Source: Haloarcula litorea (GTDB lineage Archaea; Halobacteriota; Halobacteria; Halobacteriales; Haloarculaceae). From it: 64,000 nt of DNA. This document shows positions 40,732 to 50,842 of the stretch, one piece after another. Made by a program: the position numbers and the translations under genes. Positions within the stretch are counted from its first letter, which is position 1. The number at the start of each line of letters is the position of its first letter. The stretch is from the NCBI RefSeq assembly GCF_029338195.1, contig NZ_CP119779.1, positions 2,418,001 to 2,482,000 on the forward strand, read 5' to 3'. The notes beneath the pieces were generated by a model, which was given only the letters and a program-made list of their open reading frames with translations, was not told the DNA's origin and ran no database searches.

Positions 40732-40835
40732 ACCCGAAGGCCCGATGGGGTCGGACGTAAGGGTTACTCTTCCCCAGTGTGGTGGTCGGAGTGACCGCCG
40801 CGTCCCTTTTCAGGTCGGGTCCCGGATCACCGGGT

Positions 40836-42980
40836 ATGACCGACGACGCGGCCCCGACCGAGCGGAACCGACTCGACGAGGCCGAGAGCCCGTACCTCCG
40901 CCAGCACGCGGACAACCCCGTGAACTGGCAGCCGTGGGACGAGCAGGCACTCGCCGCCGCGAAGGAGCGGGACGTGCCCATCTTCCTCTCGATCGGCTAC
41001 GCGGCCTGCCACTGGTGTCACGTGATGGAGTCGGAGAGCTTCCAGGACGAGGCGGTCGCGGAGACGCTCAACGAGAACTTCGTCCCGATCAAGGTCGACC
41101 GCGAGGAGCGGCCGGACCTCGACTCGGTGTACATGAGCATCTGCCAGCAGGTGACCGGTCGCGGGGGGTGGCCGCTGTCCGCCTGGCTCACGCCGGCGGG
41201 GAAGCCCTTCTACGTGGGGACGTACTTCCCGCCCGAGGAGAAGCGCGGGACGCCGGGCTTTCACGACCTGCTGCGGGACCTCTCGAACTCGTGGACCGAC
41301 CCCGAGCAGCGGTCGGAGATGGAGAGCCGCGCCCAGCAGTGGACCGACGCCATCGAGTCCGACCTCGAGGCGACCGGCCAGCCCTCCGAACCCGACGACG
41401 ACCTGATCCAGACGGCCGCGACCGTCGCCCACCGCGGGGCCGACCGGGACGACGGCGGCTGGGGCTCGGGCGGGCCGAAGTTCCCCCAGACCGGACGGCT
41501 GCACGCGCTGTTGCGGGCCCAGGCCGACGGCGACGACGGCATCCACGACGACTACCTCGCCGTCGTTGAGGAGACGCTGAACGCGATGGCCGACCGGGGC
41601 CTGTACGACCACGTCGGCGGCGGCTTCCACCGCTACTCGACGGACCCCCAGTGGGCGGTCCCCCACTTCGAGAAGATGCTGTACGACAACGCCGAGATCC
41701 CCCGTGCGCTGCTGGCGGGGTACCAGGCGCTGGGCAACGAGCGGTACGCCGCCGTCGTCCGGGAGACGTTCGCGTTCGTCCAGCGGGAGCTCCAGCACGA
41801 GGACGGCGGCTTCTTCAGCACGCTGGACGCCCAGAGCGCGCCACCCGAGAGTCCCGACGGCGAGCACGAGGAGGGCGCGTTCTACGCCTGGACGCCCGAA
41901 CAGGTCCACGCGGCCGTCGACGACGAGGCGGCCGCCGAGGTCTTCTGCGAGTACTACGGGGTCACCGAACGCGGCAACTTCGAGGGGGCGACGGTGCTGG
42001 CGGTCCGCAAGCCCCTGCACGTCATCGCGGAGGAGCGGGGCCTGACGGAGGCCGAGGCCACGGAGAAGCTCCAGCGGGCGCTGGACGAGGCGTTCGCGGC
42101 CCGCGAGGAGCGGCCCCGTCCGGCCCGCGACGAGAAGATCCTCGCCGGGTGGAACGGGCTGATGATCCGGGCGCTCGCCGAGGGGGCGGTCGTGCTGGAC
42201 GACGAGTACGCCGACGCGGCCGAAGACGCCCTCTCGTTCGTCCGCGAGCACCTCTGGGACGTCGACGCCGGCCGGCTCGCCCGGCGGTACAAGGACGGCG
42301 ACGTGGCCATCGACGGCTACCTGGAGGACTACGCGTTCCTCGGTCGCGGCGCGCTGGCGCTGTTCGAGGCGACCGGCGACGTCGACCACCTCGCGTTCGC
42401 GATGGCCCTCGCGGAGACGATCACCGAGGCGTTCTGGGACGACGACGCCGAGACGCTGTACTTCACGCCGACCGGCGGCGAGTCGCTGGTCGCGCGGCCA
42501 CAGGAGCTGACCGACCAGTCGACCCCCTCCAGCACGGGCGTCGCCGTCGACCTGCTGCTGGCGCTGGACGCCTTCCGGAGCGACGACCGGCTGGGCGAGG
42601 TGGCCGAGCGGGTCGTCCGGACCCACGCCGACCGCGTGAACGCGAACCCGCTGGAACACGCGTCGCTGACGCTGGCGACGGACGTCTACGAACAGGGGGC
42701 ACTCGAACTGACGCTCGTGTGTGACCCGACGGACCCGCCGGAAGACTGGGCGGGGACGCTCGCGGACACCTACCTCCCGCGCCGGCAGGTGGCGTGGCGG
42801 CCCGCCGACGGCGCGACGTTCGACGCGTGGCTCGACCGGCTCGGGGCCGACGAGGCCCCGCCGATCTGGGCCGGTCGCGAGGGCCGCGACGGCGAGCCGA
42901 CCGCCTACGTCTGCCGGCACTTCGCCTGCTCGCCGCCGTCCCACGACCTCGGGGAGGCGCTGGACTGGGACGGGGCGTAG
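40836..42980 (+). CDS. DUF255 (thioredoxin-fold, YyaL/SSP411) protein
   Basis: 714 residues. NRLDEAESPYLRQHADNPVNWQPW and GYAACHWCHVMESESFQD (CxxC) start the DUF255 thioredoxin-like domain, and the C-terminal half is an alpha/alpha-barrel like that of N-acyl-glucosamine epimerases. These proteins are widespread and their function is not settled (proposed oxidoreductase or sugar-related activity). The ATG at 40836 fits a cccttttcagg box about 30 bases upstream. The convergent next gene encodes another thioredoxin. Confidence 0.92.
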   Translation: MTDDAAPTERNRLDEAESPYLRQHADNPVNWQPWDEQALAAAKERDVPIFLSIGYAACHWCHVMESESFQDEAVAETLNENFVPIKVDREERPDLDSVYMSICQQVTGRGGWPLSAWLTPAGKPFYVGTYFPPEEKRGTPGFHDLLRDLSNSWTDPEQRSEMESRAQQWTDAIESDLEATGQPSEPDDDLIQTAATVAHRGADRDDGGWGSGGPKFPQTGRLHALLRAQADGDDGIHDDYLAVVEETLNAMADRGLYDHVGGGFHRYSTDPQWAVPHFEKMLYDNAEIPRALLAGYQALGNERYAAVVRETFAFVQRELQHEDGGFFSTLDAQSAPPESPDGEHEEGAFYAWTPEQVHAAVDDEAAAEVFCEYYGVTERGNFEGATVLAVRKPLHVIAEERGLTEAEATEKLQRALDEAFAAREERPRPARDEKILAGWNGLMIRALAEGAVVLDDEYADAAEDALSFVREHLWDVDAGRLARRYKDGDVAIDGYLEDYAFLGRGALALFEATGDVDHLAFAMALAETITEAFWDDDAETLYFTPTGGESLVARPQELTDQSTPSSTGVAVDLLLALDAFRSDDRLGEVAERVVRTHADRVNANPLEHASLTLATDVYEQGALELTLVCDPTDPPEDWAGTLADTYLPRRQVAWRPADGATFDAWLDRLGADEAPPIWAGREGRDGEPTAYVCRHFACSPPSHDLGEALDWDGA

Positions 42981-42998
42981 CGGTTCGCCGACGGACGC

Positions 42999-43394
42999 TC
43001 AGCCCTCGGCCGCCTCGATCTCCTTCGCGAGGAAGACGGCGATCGGCACCGGCTCCTCCTCGACGAAGCGGGCGATCTCCTCGCCGTCGCGCTCGACGAC
43101 GACGGTGGGGATCAACTCGATCCCGTACTCCTCGACCTTCGGGCCGGTCTTGGAGCCGTCGTCCAGTTTCTCGACGGGGTAGTGGTTGATCTTCGCCGCC
43201 GGGACGCCAGCGGCCTCCAGCGCCGCCCCGAAGTCCGGCAGCTGTGCCCGGCAGTCCTTGCACCAGTCCCCGCCCCAGATGTGGTAGGTCAGGTCGCGGG
43301 CGTGGCGACTCAGCGTCGCGACCGTGTCGCTGTAGGCGTCCTCGACCCACACGGGGTTCGGTTCCATCGTCTCGAGTGACCCGCTCTCGCTCAT
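42999..43394 (-). CDS. thioredoxin-like protein
   Basis: 131 residues. HIWGGDWCKDCRAQLPDFG holds the redox-active WCxxC-type site (C-K-D-C), followed by INHYPVEKLDDGS and IELIPTVVVERDGEEIARFVE (the cis-Pro strand and the rest of the fold). The active-site KD pair is unlike the usual GP, so its redox potential may differ. The ATG at 43392-43394 is preferred; an earlier start at 43490 adds a Pro-rich stretch. It is convergent with the DUF255 gene. Confidence 0.88.
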   Translation of the reverse strand: MSESGSLETMEPNPVWVEDAYSDTVATLSRHARDLTYHIWGGDWCKDCRAQLPDFGAALEAAGVPAAKINHYPVEKLDDGSKTGPKVEEYGIELIPTVVVERDGEEIARFVEEEPVPIAVFLAKEIEAAEG

Positions 43395-43435
43395 ACCACT
43401 ACGTACAGAGCGAACCGGCTTGAACGTCCCGGCTG

Positions 43436-43870
43436 TCAGCCCCCGTCCAGCCGGCCGCGGAGGCGGTCCTGCAGGATCGTCCGGTGGCACCGCTTGCCGT
43501 CGCCCTCGAAACAGACCAGCACGACGGTCTCCCCGTCACGGACGCGGTCACACAGGTCCCGCATCGCGGCCGCGGCGTCGTCGCTCTCCTCGAGGTGAGC
43601 CCGGTAGCGGTCGGCGAAGTCCGTCTCGGCCCAGGCGGCGTTGTGCGCGCCCTCCTCGCACAGCCCCTGCATCTTCAGGTCCTCGGTCCGCCGCTTCGTC
43701 TCGTCGAGCAGGGCCGACGGCGGTCCGAGAGCCGGTCGGTTCTCGTCGACGGCGGCGCGGAACCACCCCGTCGGCTCCCGGACGACGCCGACGAGCGACT
43801 CGCCGCCGTCGAGGTCGGCGAGGTCGTGTTGCAGCGCCGCGACGTAGGTCTCGCGGACGGCACCCGGCAT
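43436..43870 (-). CDS. DUF488 family protein
   Basis: 144 residues. The C-terminal VVLVCFEGDGKRCHRTILQDRL is the DUF488 mark (a C-x-E...CHR block, possibly metal- or nucleic acid-binding) and EPTGWFRAAVDENRPALGPP fits the N-terminal half. DUF488 proteins are linked to nucleotide or restriction-like neighbourhoods but have no settled function. ATG at 43868-43870. It lies upstream of the thioredoxin-like gene on the same strand, 41 bases apart. Confidence 0.85.
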   Translation of the reverse strand: MPGAVRETYVAALQHDLADLDGGESLVGVVREPTGWFRAAVDENRPALGPPSALLDETKRRTEDLKMQGLCEEGAHNAAWAETDFADRYRAHLEESDDAAAAMRDLCDRVRDGETVVLVCFEGDGKRCHRTILQDRLRGRLDGG

Positions 43871-43979
43871 AGTCGACAGGTGACACAGCCGGCGGAAAAG
43901 CCTGCCGACGACGCGGACCCCCGTCAGATCCGTCGGGGTCCAGCAGGGGTTTTAAGCGACGGTGGCGTACGCCGCGCCT

Positions 43980-44903
<924 letters not shown>

Positions 44904-44930
44904 GCGGGCCCCGACCGCGCGACCGGCCGA

Positions 44931-45692
44931 CTACCCGAGCGGCTCCGCGTCCCGCTTGAACGTCTCGTACGACTCGCGTGCCCACTCGACCATCGCGTCG
45001 CTGTCGTTGTTGACGACCCCGACGATGCCGTCGTCGCTGTAGACGACGATCCCGGCCACCGTCTCCCCGGGCTTCTCGGCCACCCAGACCGCGTAGGGCA
45101 TCGTCGAGTCGGTGACGAACAGGTCGAGGTTCTCCGCGTCGGTCAGTCCGGCGAACTCCTCGGCGTAGGCCGTCGAAGCCGCCTCGACGACGGCCTCGGT
45201 CAGGACCAGTTCCGTCTCCGTCCCGCCGGCCACGAGGCCGGTCACTTCCTCGATGTACTGCGGGATGACGGCCGGCCCGGTCCCGTGGAACGCCGTCGCG
45301 CCGTCGACCCGCGCAGCGTTCGCCTCGATCGGGGCGGTCGGCGCGGCCATCGTGGACTCGACGACCTCGGCACCCTCCAGAACTGCGGGGTCGACGGCCA
45401 CGTCCGGCGGGAGTTCCCCGAGGACCGGCTGTGCCGCCGACAGCGCGTCGACCCGATCGAGGAACCGGTCGTAGGCAGTCACCGCCTCCCGGCCCGCGAA
45501 CGTCGCCACGTATCGGCTCCCGCGCTGCTCGACGAGGCGCTCGTCGAGTAGCGCGTCGATCGCCCGGTCGACCGTCGAACGGGAGCGGCCGAGCTCCTCG
45601 ACGAGCGCGGGCTTCGACAGCGGCTCGGTGAGCGCCCGCAGTACGTCCCGTCGCTTCGCGACAACGTCGGCGGTGTCCGGCACCGAAACCAT
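44931..45692 (-). CDS. winged-helix regulator with FilR1 domain
   Basis: 253 residues. The N-terminal winged helix (VLRALTEPLSKPALVEELGRSRSTVDRAI, then LVEQRGSRYVATFAGREAV) is followed by the FilR1-type C-terminal domain (TELVLTEAVVEAASTAYAEEFAGL, then LFVTDSTMPYAVWVAE and IVVYSDDGIVGVVNND). This family first described in methanogen filament regulation senses a small ligand; targets here are unknown. The upstream DNA at 45719-45751 holds repeated TTTCG/TCTTTCGG elements (45726-45733 and 45744-45751) that could be its own operator. Confidence 0.88.
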   Translation of the reverse strand: MVSVPDTADVVAKRRDVLRALTEPLSKPALVEELGRSRSTVDRAIDALLDERLVEQRGSRYVATFAGREAVTAYDRFLDRVDALSAAQPVLGELPPDVAVDPAVLEGAEVVESTMAAPTAPIEANAARVDGATAFHGTGPAVIPQYIEEVTGLVAGGTETELVLTEAVVEAASTAYAEEFAGLTDAENLDLFVTDSTMPYAVWVAEKPGETVAGIVVYSDDGIVGVVNNDSDAMVEWARESYETFKRDAEPLG

Positions 45693-45718
45693 ACGATGGC
45701 GTCGTTGTGCGCTTCGTC

Positions 45719-45751
45719 ACTTTCGTCTTTCGGTACTGACCAATCTTTCGG
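45719..45751. promoter_or_regulatory. repeated TCTTTCGG boxes upstream of FilR1 regulator
   Basis: TCTTTCGG occurs at 45726-45733 and again at 45744-45751 (starts 18 bases apart), with a shorter TTTCG at 45721-45725. They lie 30-60 bases before the regulator's ATG (minus strand), where an autoregulatory site would be. The rest of the 229-base gap (45693-45921) shows no gene. Confidence 0.3.
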
Positions 45752-45921
45752 GCCGAGGCCAGTCGCCCGGGGAGCGGTAGTTCTCACGGGGGTTCGGTAT
45801 ATGTGATCGGACTTCCACCAGTGGGGTGTGGGACGCCTGCCACGGAGCGCCCCACGGAGTGTCCACCCGGTCGCGGGACCGTGCCTCTGACATCCGACAC
45901 TCCTCCGAACTTCCGTGCCGA

Positions 45922-46443
45922 TCAGGCTCCGAACTCCGACTCCGTGACCCGAACGAGGAGCGTGTCCTCGACCTCCCGCAGGTCGTACTCCGGGATGGTG
46001 TCGCCGGTTCTGGTGACGAGCATCGGCTCGACGAGCTCCGGTGGACGCTCCCGGTCCGGCGTCGACGCGGCCGCTTCGTCCTCGTCGGCCTGTCCGTCGT
46101 CGTCGGACTCGTCGACGACGCCGTACACCTTCAGGAAGCGGCCGCTGTCCTCGGGGGCCACCTCGTCGTTGCGCACCGCCGCCGCGAGGTCCCGGGAGAG
46201 CCACTCCGTCTCGCTGATCGAGGGGTCCCTGACGAAGGCGGCGTCGGCGAACCGCACGAGGTACCAGTTCAGGTCGTTCAGCAGCGCCACCGCCGCCCCC
46301 AGACTCACCGTCTCGACCTGCACGGTGTTGGCGAACGGCTCCCGCAGGTCGTAGGTCGCCAGCGCGTTCCGGGCGGTCTCACGGGAGAGCAGTTCGTACC
46401 GGAGGTTCACGTCGTCGCTCCCGACGAGACAGACCTGCGCCAT
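45922..46443 (-). CDS. DUF5804 family protein
   Basis: 173 residues. CLVGSDDVNLRYELLSRETA, YDLREPFANTVQVETVSLGAA and LNDLNWYLVRFADAAFVRDP match my memory of DUF5804, a conserved haloarchaeal family of unknown function. The centre has an acidic, disordered stretch (about 115-135) and the last part is beta. No enzyme motif. It starts 27 bases after the stop of thiI on the same strand, so it may be co-transcribed with that gene. Confidence 0.75.
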   Translation of the reverse strand: MAQVCLVGSDDVNLRYELLSRETARNALATYDLREPFANTVQVETVSLGAAVALLNDLNWYLVRFADAAFVRDPSISETEWLSRDLAAAVRNDEVAPEDSGRFLKVYGVVDESDDDGQADEDEAAASTPDRERPPELVEPMLVTRTGDTIPEYDLREVEDTLLVRVTESEFGA

Positions 46444-46470
46444 GGCTCGTCCGTGGCCCGCCCCGGAGAT

Positions 46471-47658
46471 TTACCTTTCGATGGGGACGGTCTCGCGCTC
46501 GGCCGCCCGCTCGCGGGCCCGCTCCAGCAGGTCCTCGGGCTCGCTCGCTCGGACCTGTTCCAGCGAGGCGTCGGTCTCGGGCAGTTCGGGCGCGACGCGG
46601 TCGCAGCCAGCGTCGACCGTCGCCGTCTCGAAGGTCCCGATGTCGCGGGCGCGCTGGGTGATCTCGTGTTTGTCCAGCGTGAGCGTCGGCCGGTGGACCG
46701 GGAGCCGCGTCGCGGCGTCGGTCACGGCCAGGTTGGCGCTGGTCTGACTGGACTTCTGCCCGACGGCCTCGCCGGTGGCGACGCCGACCGCCCCCTCGTC
46801 CTCGGCGACGGCCTCGGCGGCCGCGAGCATGAACCGCCGGAGCGACAGCATCCGGCAGTCGTCCGTCGTCGCCGCGAGGTCGGCCACGGCGTCGCCGCCG
46901 TCGACGACGTGGAGCGTCCAGGACTCGCTGGGGGCGTACTCGACCAGTCGCTCGACGGTGGCGACGGCCCGGGCGCGGTGGTCGACGCCGCCGTAGTCGC
47001 CGAGGTCGACGTAGACCGGGACCACGGGACAGCCACGTCGGAGCAACCGCCACGCCGCGACCGGGGAGTCGATGCCCCCGCTGACGAGGGCGACGACCGG
47101 CCGCTGTGTCCCGACTGGCAGCCCGCCCGGCCCCGCTCGGCGCTCCAGGAAGACGTAGGCGTCGTCGGGCCGGCACTCCACGAACAGCTCGAAGTCTGGG
47201 TCGTCGAGGTCGACCGCGGGGTCGCCGCCCGCCCGCTCGACGGCGTCCCAGACCGCCGCGCCGCCCTCGGACTCGATGTCCGTGCTGGCGAACGGGTGGG
47301 CGTCGCTGGGCCCGGCGCGGCGGGCGTCGACGGCGAAGGAACCCCCGTCGTGGCACGCCTCGGTGGCCGCGACGAGCGCCGCCTCGATGGCGTCCAGGGT
47401 CGGCTCGACGCGGACGGCCGGCGAGGCCGACGCGACGCCGAAGGTGTCCGCCGCGGCGGCGGTCGCGCCCTCGGGGTCGTCGGTGTGAACGAACAGGCGG
47501 TTCCGGCGGCGCTCGATGTCGCCGGCGACTCCACGGTCGGCCAGCGTCGAGCGGAGGTTGTCGCCCAGTCGCCCCTCCATCTTCCGGCGGACCTGCTCGC
47601 TCTTGACGCCGAGCTCGCCGTGGCGGACGAGGACGGTGTCGGCGTCGGGCGGGTGCAT
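46471..47658 (-). CDS. thiI: tRNA 4-thiouridine synthetase ThiI
   Basis: 395 residues. The N-terminal ferredoxin-like and THUMP parts (VLVRHGELGVKSEQVRRKME, GGLPVGTQRP) are followed by a PP-loop domain with VVALVSGGIDSPVAAW. It adenylates U8 of tRNA for sulfur transfer. There is no C-terminal rhodanese domain, as in other archaeal ThiI, so the sulfur donor must be another protein. ATG at 47656-47658. The end lies close to the DUF5804 gene. Confidence 0.94.
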   Translation of the reverse strand: MHPPDADTVLVRHGELGVKSEQVRRKMEGRLGDNLRSTLADRGVAGDIERRRNRLFVHTDDPEGATAAAADTFGVASASPAVRVEPTLDAIEAALVAATEACHDGGSFAVDARRAGPSDAHPFASTDIESEGGAAVWDAVERAGGDPAVDLDDPDFELFVECRPDDAYVFLERRAGPGGLPVGTQRPVVALVSGGIDSPVAAWRLLRRGCPVVPVYVDLGDYGGVDHRARAVATVERLVEYAPSESWTLHVVDGGDAVADLAATTDDCRMLSLRRFMLAAAEAVAEDEGAVGVATGEAVGQKSSQTSANLAVTDAATRLPVHRPTLTLDKHEITQRARDIGTFETATVDAGCDRVAPELPETDASLEQVRASEPEDLLERARERAAERETVPIER

Positions 47659-47701
47659 ACCCGCCCTTGCCGAATCGAGAATAAAGGGGTGTCGCTCGCG
47701 C

Positions 47702-48904
47702 TCAGAACGTCGTCACGTCGCCCTCGATGACCTTCCGGGTCACGTCGGTGACGTTCGCCAGTTCGTCGTCGATGGCCGCCCGGACCGCCGCCTCGATATC
47801 GCCGACGGCGACGCCGTCCTCGGTGACGAGCTTGGCGTCGGCGACCTGGGGCTGGTCGATCGGCGACCCGATCTGCGAGAGCAGGCGCAGCTGGAGCTGG
47901 CGGACGCCGTCGACCTCCGCCACCACCGACTGTGCGACCTCCGTCGAGAGGACGTTGTAGATCTTCCCGATGTGGTTGACGGGGTTCTTGCCGGAGGTGG
48001 CCTCCATACTCATCGGGCGGTTCGGCGTGATGAGGCCGTTCGCGCGGTTGCCCCGGCCGACGGAGCCGTCGTCGCCCTGCTCGGCGCTGGTACCAGTCGT
48101 CGTCAGGTAGATCGAGCCCTCGTCGTAGTCGTCGGCGGTGTTGACGTGGATGTTCACGTCGCGGTCGGTGTACTCGGTCGCGAGGTCGGCGACGTACTCG
48201 CGGACGTCCTCGACGGCCGCCCGGTAGTCGGCGAGGCCGTCGACGTGCTCGTCGACCATCGCCACGGCGACGGTGACGTCGACGTGGTCGCCCTCGCGCT
48301 TGCCCATCACCTTCACGTCCTGGCCGACGACGGGGTTGTCGGCGGCGTACTCGCCGGTCAGCCGTCGCTCCGTGTTGTAGACGATCTGCTCGGTCTCGGA
48401 GAGGGGCGCGTGGCCGACCCCGTAGCTCGTGTCGTTTGCCATCGGGACCGACCCCTCCTCGCCGAAGACGGTCTGGAGGTCGCCCGACCCCTCGCCCAGT
48501 TCCACGTCGACGACGATGTCCGTCCCGACGTCCAGATACGGGAAGTGCTCGTCGAGGTACTCCCGGGCGGCCCGGATCGCGATGGTCTCGGCGGGGAACC
48601 GCTCGCCCTCGTAGCTCTTGGTCGCGCGGCCGACGATGAGGAGGTAGATGGGGTCCAGCATCTCGCCGCCGCCGTAGGCGGGCGCGGCGGTGCCGGCGAC
48701 CAGCTGAGTCTCGTCGGTGTTGTAGTGCAGCACCCGGCCGAACCGGTCGATGTACTCCTGGGCCAGCGCGCGGGCGACGTTCTCGGCGACCCCGTCGCAG
48801 ATCGAGTCCGGGTGGCCGATCCCCTTGCGCTCGACGATCTCGATGTGCTGGTCCTCGACTGCGAGGCCCGTCTCCGGCTCGACGTGGATGTTCCGCTCGG
48901 TCAT
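47702..48904 (-). CDS. mat: S-adenosylmethionine synthetase, archaeal type
   Basis: 400 residues. The sequence matches the archaeal methionine adenosyltransferase group, which is unlike bacterial Met[19 protein letters not shown] at the N-terminus, [18 protein letters not shown], and [21 protein letters not shown] near the C-terminal part. It makes S-adenosylmethionine from methionine and ATP. Length is normal. ATG at 48902-48904. Its promoter region shows a gttctataactt box in the minus sense just upstream. Confidence 0.96.
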   Translation of the reverse strand: MTERNIHVEPETGLAVEDQHIEIVERKGIGHPDSICDGVAENVARALAQEYIDRFGRVLHYNTDETQLVAGTAAPAYGGGEMLDPIYLLIVGRATKSYEGERFPAETIAIRAAREYLDEHFPYLDVGTDIVVDVELGEGSGDLQTVFGEEGSVPMANDTSYGVGHAPLSETEQIVYNTERRLTGEYAADNPVVGQDVKVMGKREGDHVDVTVAVAMVDEHVDGLADYRAAVEDVREYVADLATEYTDRDVNIHVNTADDYDEGSIYLTTTGTSAEQGDDGSVGRGNRANGLITPNRPMSMEATSGKNPVNHIGKIYNVLSTEVAQSVVAEVDGVRQLQLRLLSQIGSPIDQPQVADAKLVTEDGVAVGDIEAAVRAAIDDELANVTDVTRKVIEGDVTTF

Positions 48905-48964
48905 TACACCGACCTTGACCGTACCGGGTTCTATAACTTACGGGAACAGTCCGTCGGCGAAAGA

Positions 48965-49510
48965 TTACTCGCTCGCATCACCGAGCAGCAGACCGAGGTA
49001 GGAGGTCCGGGTCTGGTCCTCGGGGTCCAGCCCGAGTTCGCGCAGGACCTCGAACGCGCCCTCGCGGGCCGCCTCGACGCCGTCTTCGTCGGTCTCGGTC
49101 TCGACCTCGACGAACTGGCCCACGTCCTCGACGTCGTCCAGCGTGACCGTGTAGCCGTCGTGGCGGTAGAACCGCCGACGCTTCCGGACCGTCGCGGCCG
49201 GCTCGAACCCCAGGCCGTCGAAGACGGCGGCCGCCGTCTCGCCGTCCCCGACGGCGGTCTCGAACTCCTCGCGGGTCTTGGACTCGGCCTCGACCAGCGG
49301 CCCCTTGTACGTGATGCGGGCCTCCGTGTCGCCGTCGGCCGTCTCCCGGCGCACCCGCAGGGCCTCGTCCGTCTCGGCGAAGTCCCGGTGGGGCGCGTCG
49401 TAGTAGGTGTCGACCTGCTCGACCCGTCCGACGAACTCCGCGCCGAGTTCGTCGAGGCGCTCGGTGACACGCGCCAGGTCGGCGGCGACCTTCACTTCGA
49501 CCTCGTACAT
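48965..49510 (-). CDS. cyaB: CYTH domain protein, class IV adenylate cyclase type (CyaB)
   Basis: 181 residues. EVEVKV at 3-8 is the ExExK motif of CYTH/triphosphate tunnel enzymes. Alternating charged residues on beta strands (e.g. EARITYKGP, TREEFETAV, VRKRRRFYRHDGYTVTLDDVEDVGQFVEVE) line the tunnel. Its members cut or cyclise nucleoside triphosphates or inorganic triphosphate; the archaeal ones are called CyaB but thiamine triphosphatase or polyphosphatase use is as likely. ATG at 49508-49510. Confidence 0.9.
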   Translation of the reverse strand: MYEVEVKVAADLARVTERLDELGAEFVGRVEQVDTYYDAPHRDFAETDEALRVRRETADGDTEARITYKGPLVEAESKTREEFETAVGDGETAAAVFDGLGFEPAATVRKRRRFYRHDGYTVTLDDVEDVGQFVEVETETDEDGVEAAREGAFEVLRELGLDPEDQTRTSYLGLLLGDASE

Positions 49511-49729
49511 ACGCGAGCGTGCGCGACGGCCCCGGAAAGGGGTTTGGTTCGGGTCGGTGTCGGCGGCCGACCAGCTGGCGGTGTCGGCCAATCGTCCATC
49601 CGGCGTTCGCGCCTCCGTACCCGTCCGAACGGGTGGGACTTTCGGGTCTCGGAACCGACGGTCAGAGGATTCGATGATACTGCTAGCCGGGACCGCGAGT
49701 TTTAGTGTCCCCGAGTGCGGTGACGGAGT

Positions 49730-50770
49730 ATGGACGGTCGCTACGAACCAGTCGAGTCCCCCGACGAGACGACCGTCTTCCCGTACCACGACCTGACGCC
49801 GCCCACGACCGCCGACGTCATCCGGGCCCGCGACGTCGTCGACCGGCACCTCCCCCGGACGCCACTGGTCCGCAGCGAGGTGCTGTCGGCGGAACTCGAC
49901 GCCGACGTCTACCTCAAGCGCGAGGACACGCTCCCGACGGGCGCGTTCAAGGTCCGCGGCGGGGTCAACCTCGTCTCGTCGCTGCCCGAGGAGTTCCGCG
50001 AGCGCGGGCTCATCACCGCGAGTTCCGGGAACCACGGCCAGTCGATCGCGTGGGCCGGCCGGGCGTTCGACGTGCCCGTGACCATCGGCGTCCCGGAGGC
50101 GGCCAACGACGGGAAGGTGGCCGCGATGGAGCGGCTCGGCGCGGACGTGATCCGCCACGGCCCCGACTACGACGCGGCCCGCGAGCGCGTCGAGGAGATC
50201 GCCGTCGAGGAGGGCCAGCGGTACGTCCACTCGGGGAACGAACCGAAGCTGCTGGCCGGCGTCGGCACCGCCGGGCTGGAGGTCGTCGACGAACTGCCCG
50301 AGATCGACCGGCTGTACTGTCCGGTCGGCGGCGGCACCTCCGCAGTCGGCTACTCGCTGACGGTCGGCGAACTCACCGACGCCGAGGTGATCGGCGTCCA
50401 GAGCGAGGCCGCGCCGGCGATGCACCGGGCGTACCACGAGGGGACGCTCGCTCCCCACGACCGGATGGAGACGACGGCGGAGGGCGTCGCCACCCGGGTC
50501 CCGTTCGCGCTGACGATGGACCTGCTGGCAGACGGCCTCGCCGACTTCGAACTCGTCTCCGAGGCGGCCATCCGCGAGAACGTCGCGAAGCTGTTCTGCG
50601 ACGAGCGGATCGTGATGGAGGGCGCGTGTGCGACCGCCGTCGCCGCGCTCCGCCGTGCCGACGACGTGGCCGGGAAGACCGTCGTCGTCCCGGTCTCCGG
50701 CCGGAACATCGAACGGGAGAAACTGGACCGGTTCCTCGCGGAGTACGACGGCGACGCCGGGTCGGCGTGA
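49730..50770 (+). CDS. ilvA: threonine dehydratase/ammonia-lyase
   Basis: 346 residues. DVYLKREDTLPTGAFKVRGG carries the PLP-binding Lys (TGAFK) and ASSGNHGQSIAWAGR the phosphate-binding loop, with the CPVGGGTSAVG glycine loop. The enzyme deaminates threonine to 2-oxobutanoate. There is no C-terminal ACT domain, so it fits the unregulated or catabolic type; serine may also serve. A gttttag box at about 49700-49706 lies 27 bases before the ATG, giving a leaderless start. Confidence 0.93.
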   Translation: MDGRYEPVESPDETTVFPYHDLTPPTTADVIRARDVVDRHLPRTPLVRSEVLSAELDADVYLKREDTLPTGAFKVRGGVNLVSSLPEEFRERGLITASSGNHGQSIAWAGRAFDVPVTIGVPEAANDGKVAAMERLGADVIRHGPDYDAARERVEEIAVEEGQRYVHSGNEPKLLAGVGTAGLEVVDELPEIDRLYCPVGGGTSAVGYSLTVGELTDAEVIGVQSEAAPAMHRAYHEGTLAPHDRMETTAEGVATRVPFALTMDLLADGLADFELVSEAAIRENVAKLFCDERIVMEGACATAVAALRRADDVAGKTVVVPVSGRNIEREKLDRFLAEYDGDAGSA

Positions 50771-50842
50771 GCCGCGACCGGGGCCCCTCCGGAGCGGCCG
50801 GGAAACGTTGTCCTTAAGAGTGGCACGACTGACCAACACGGT

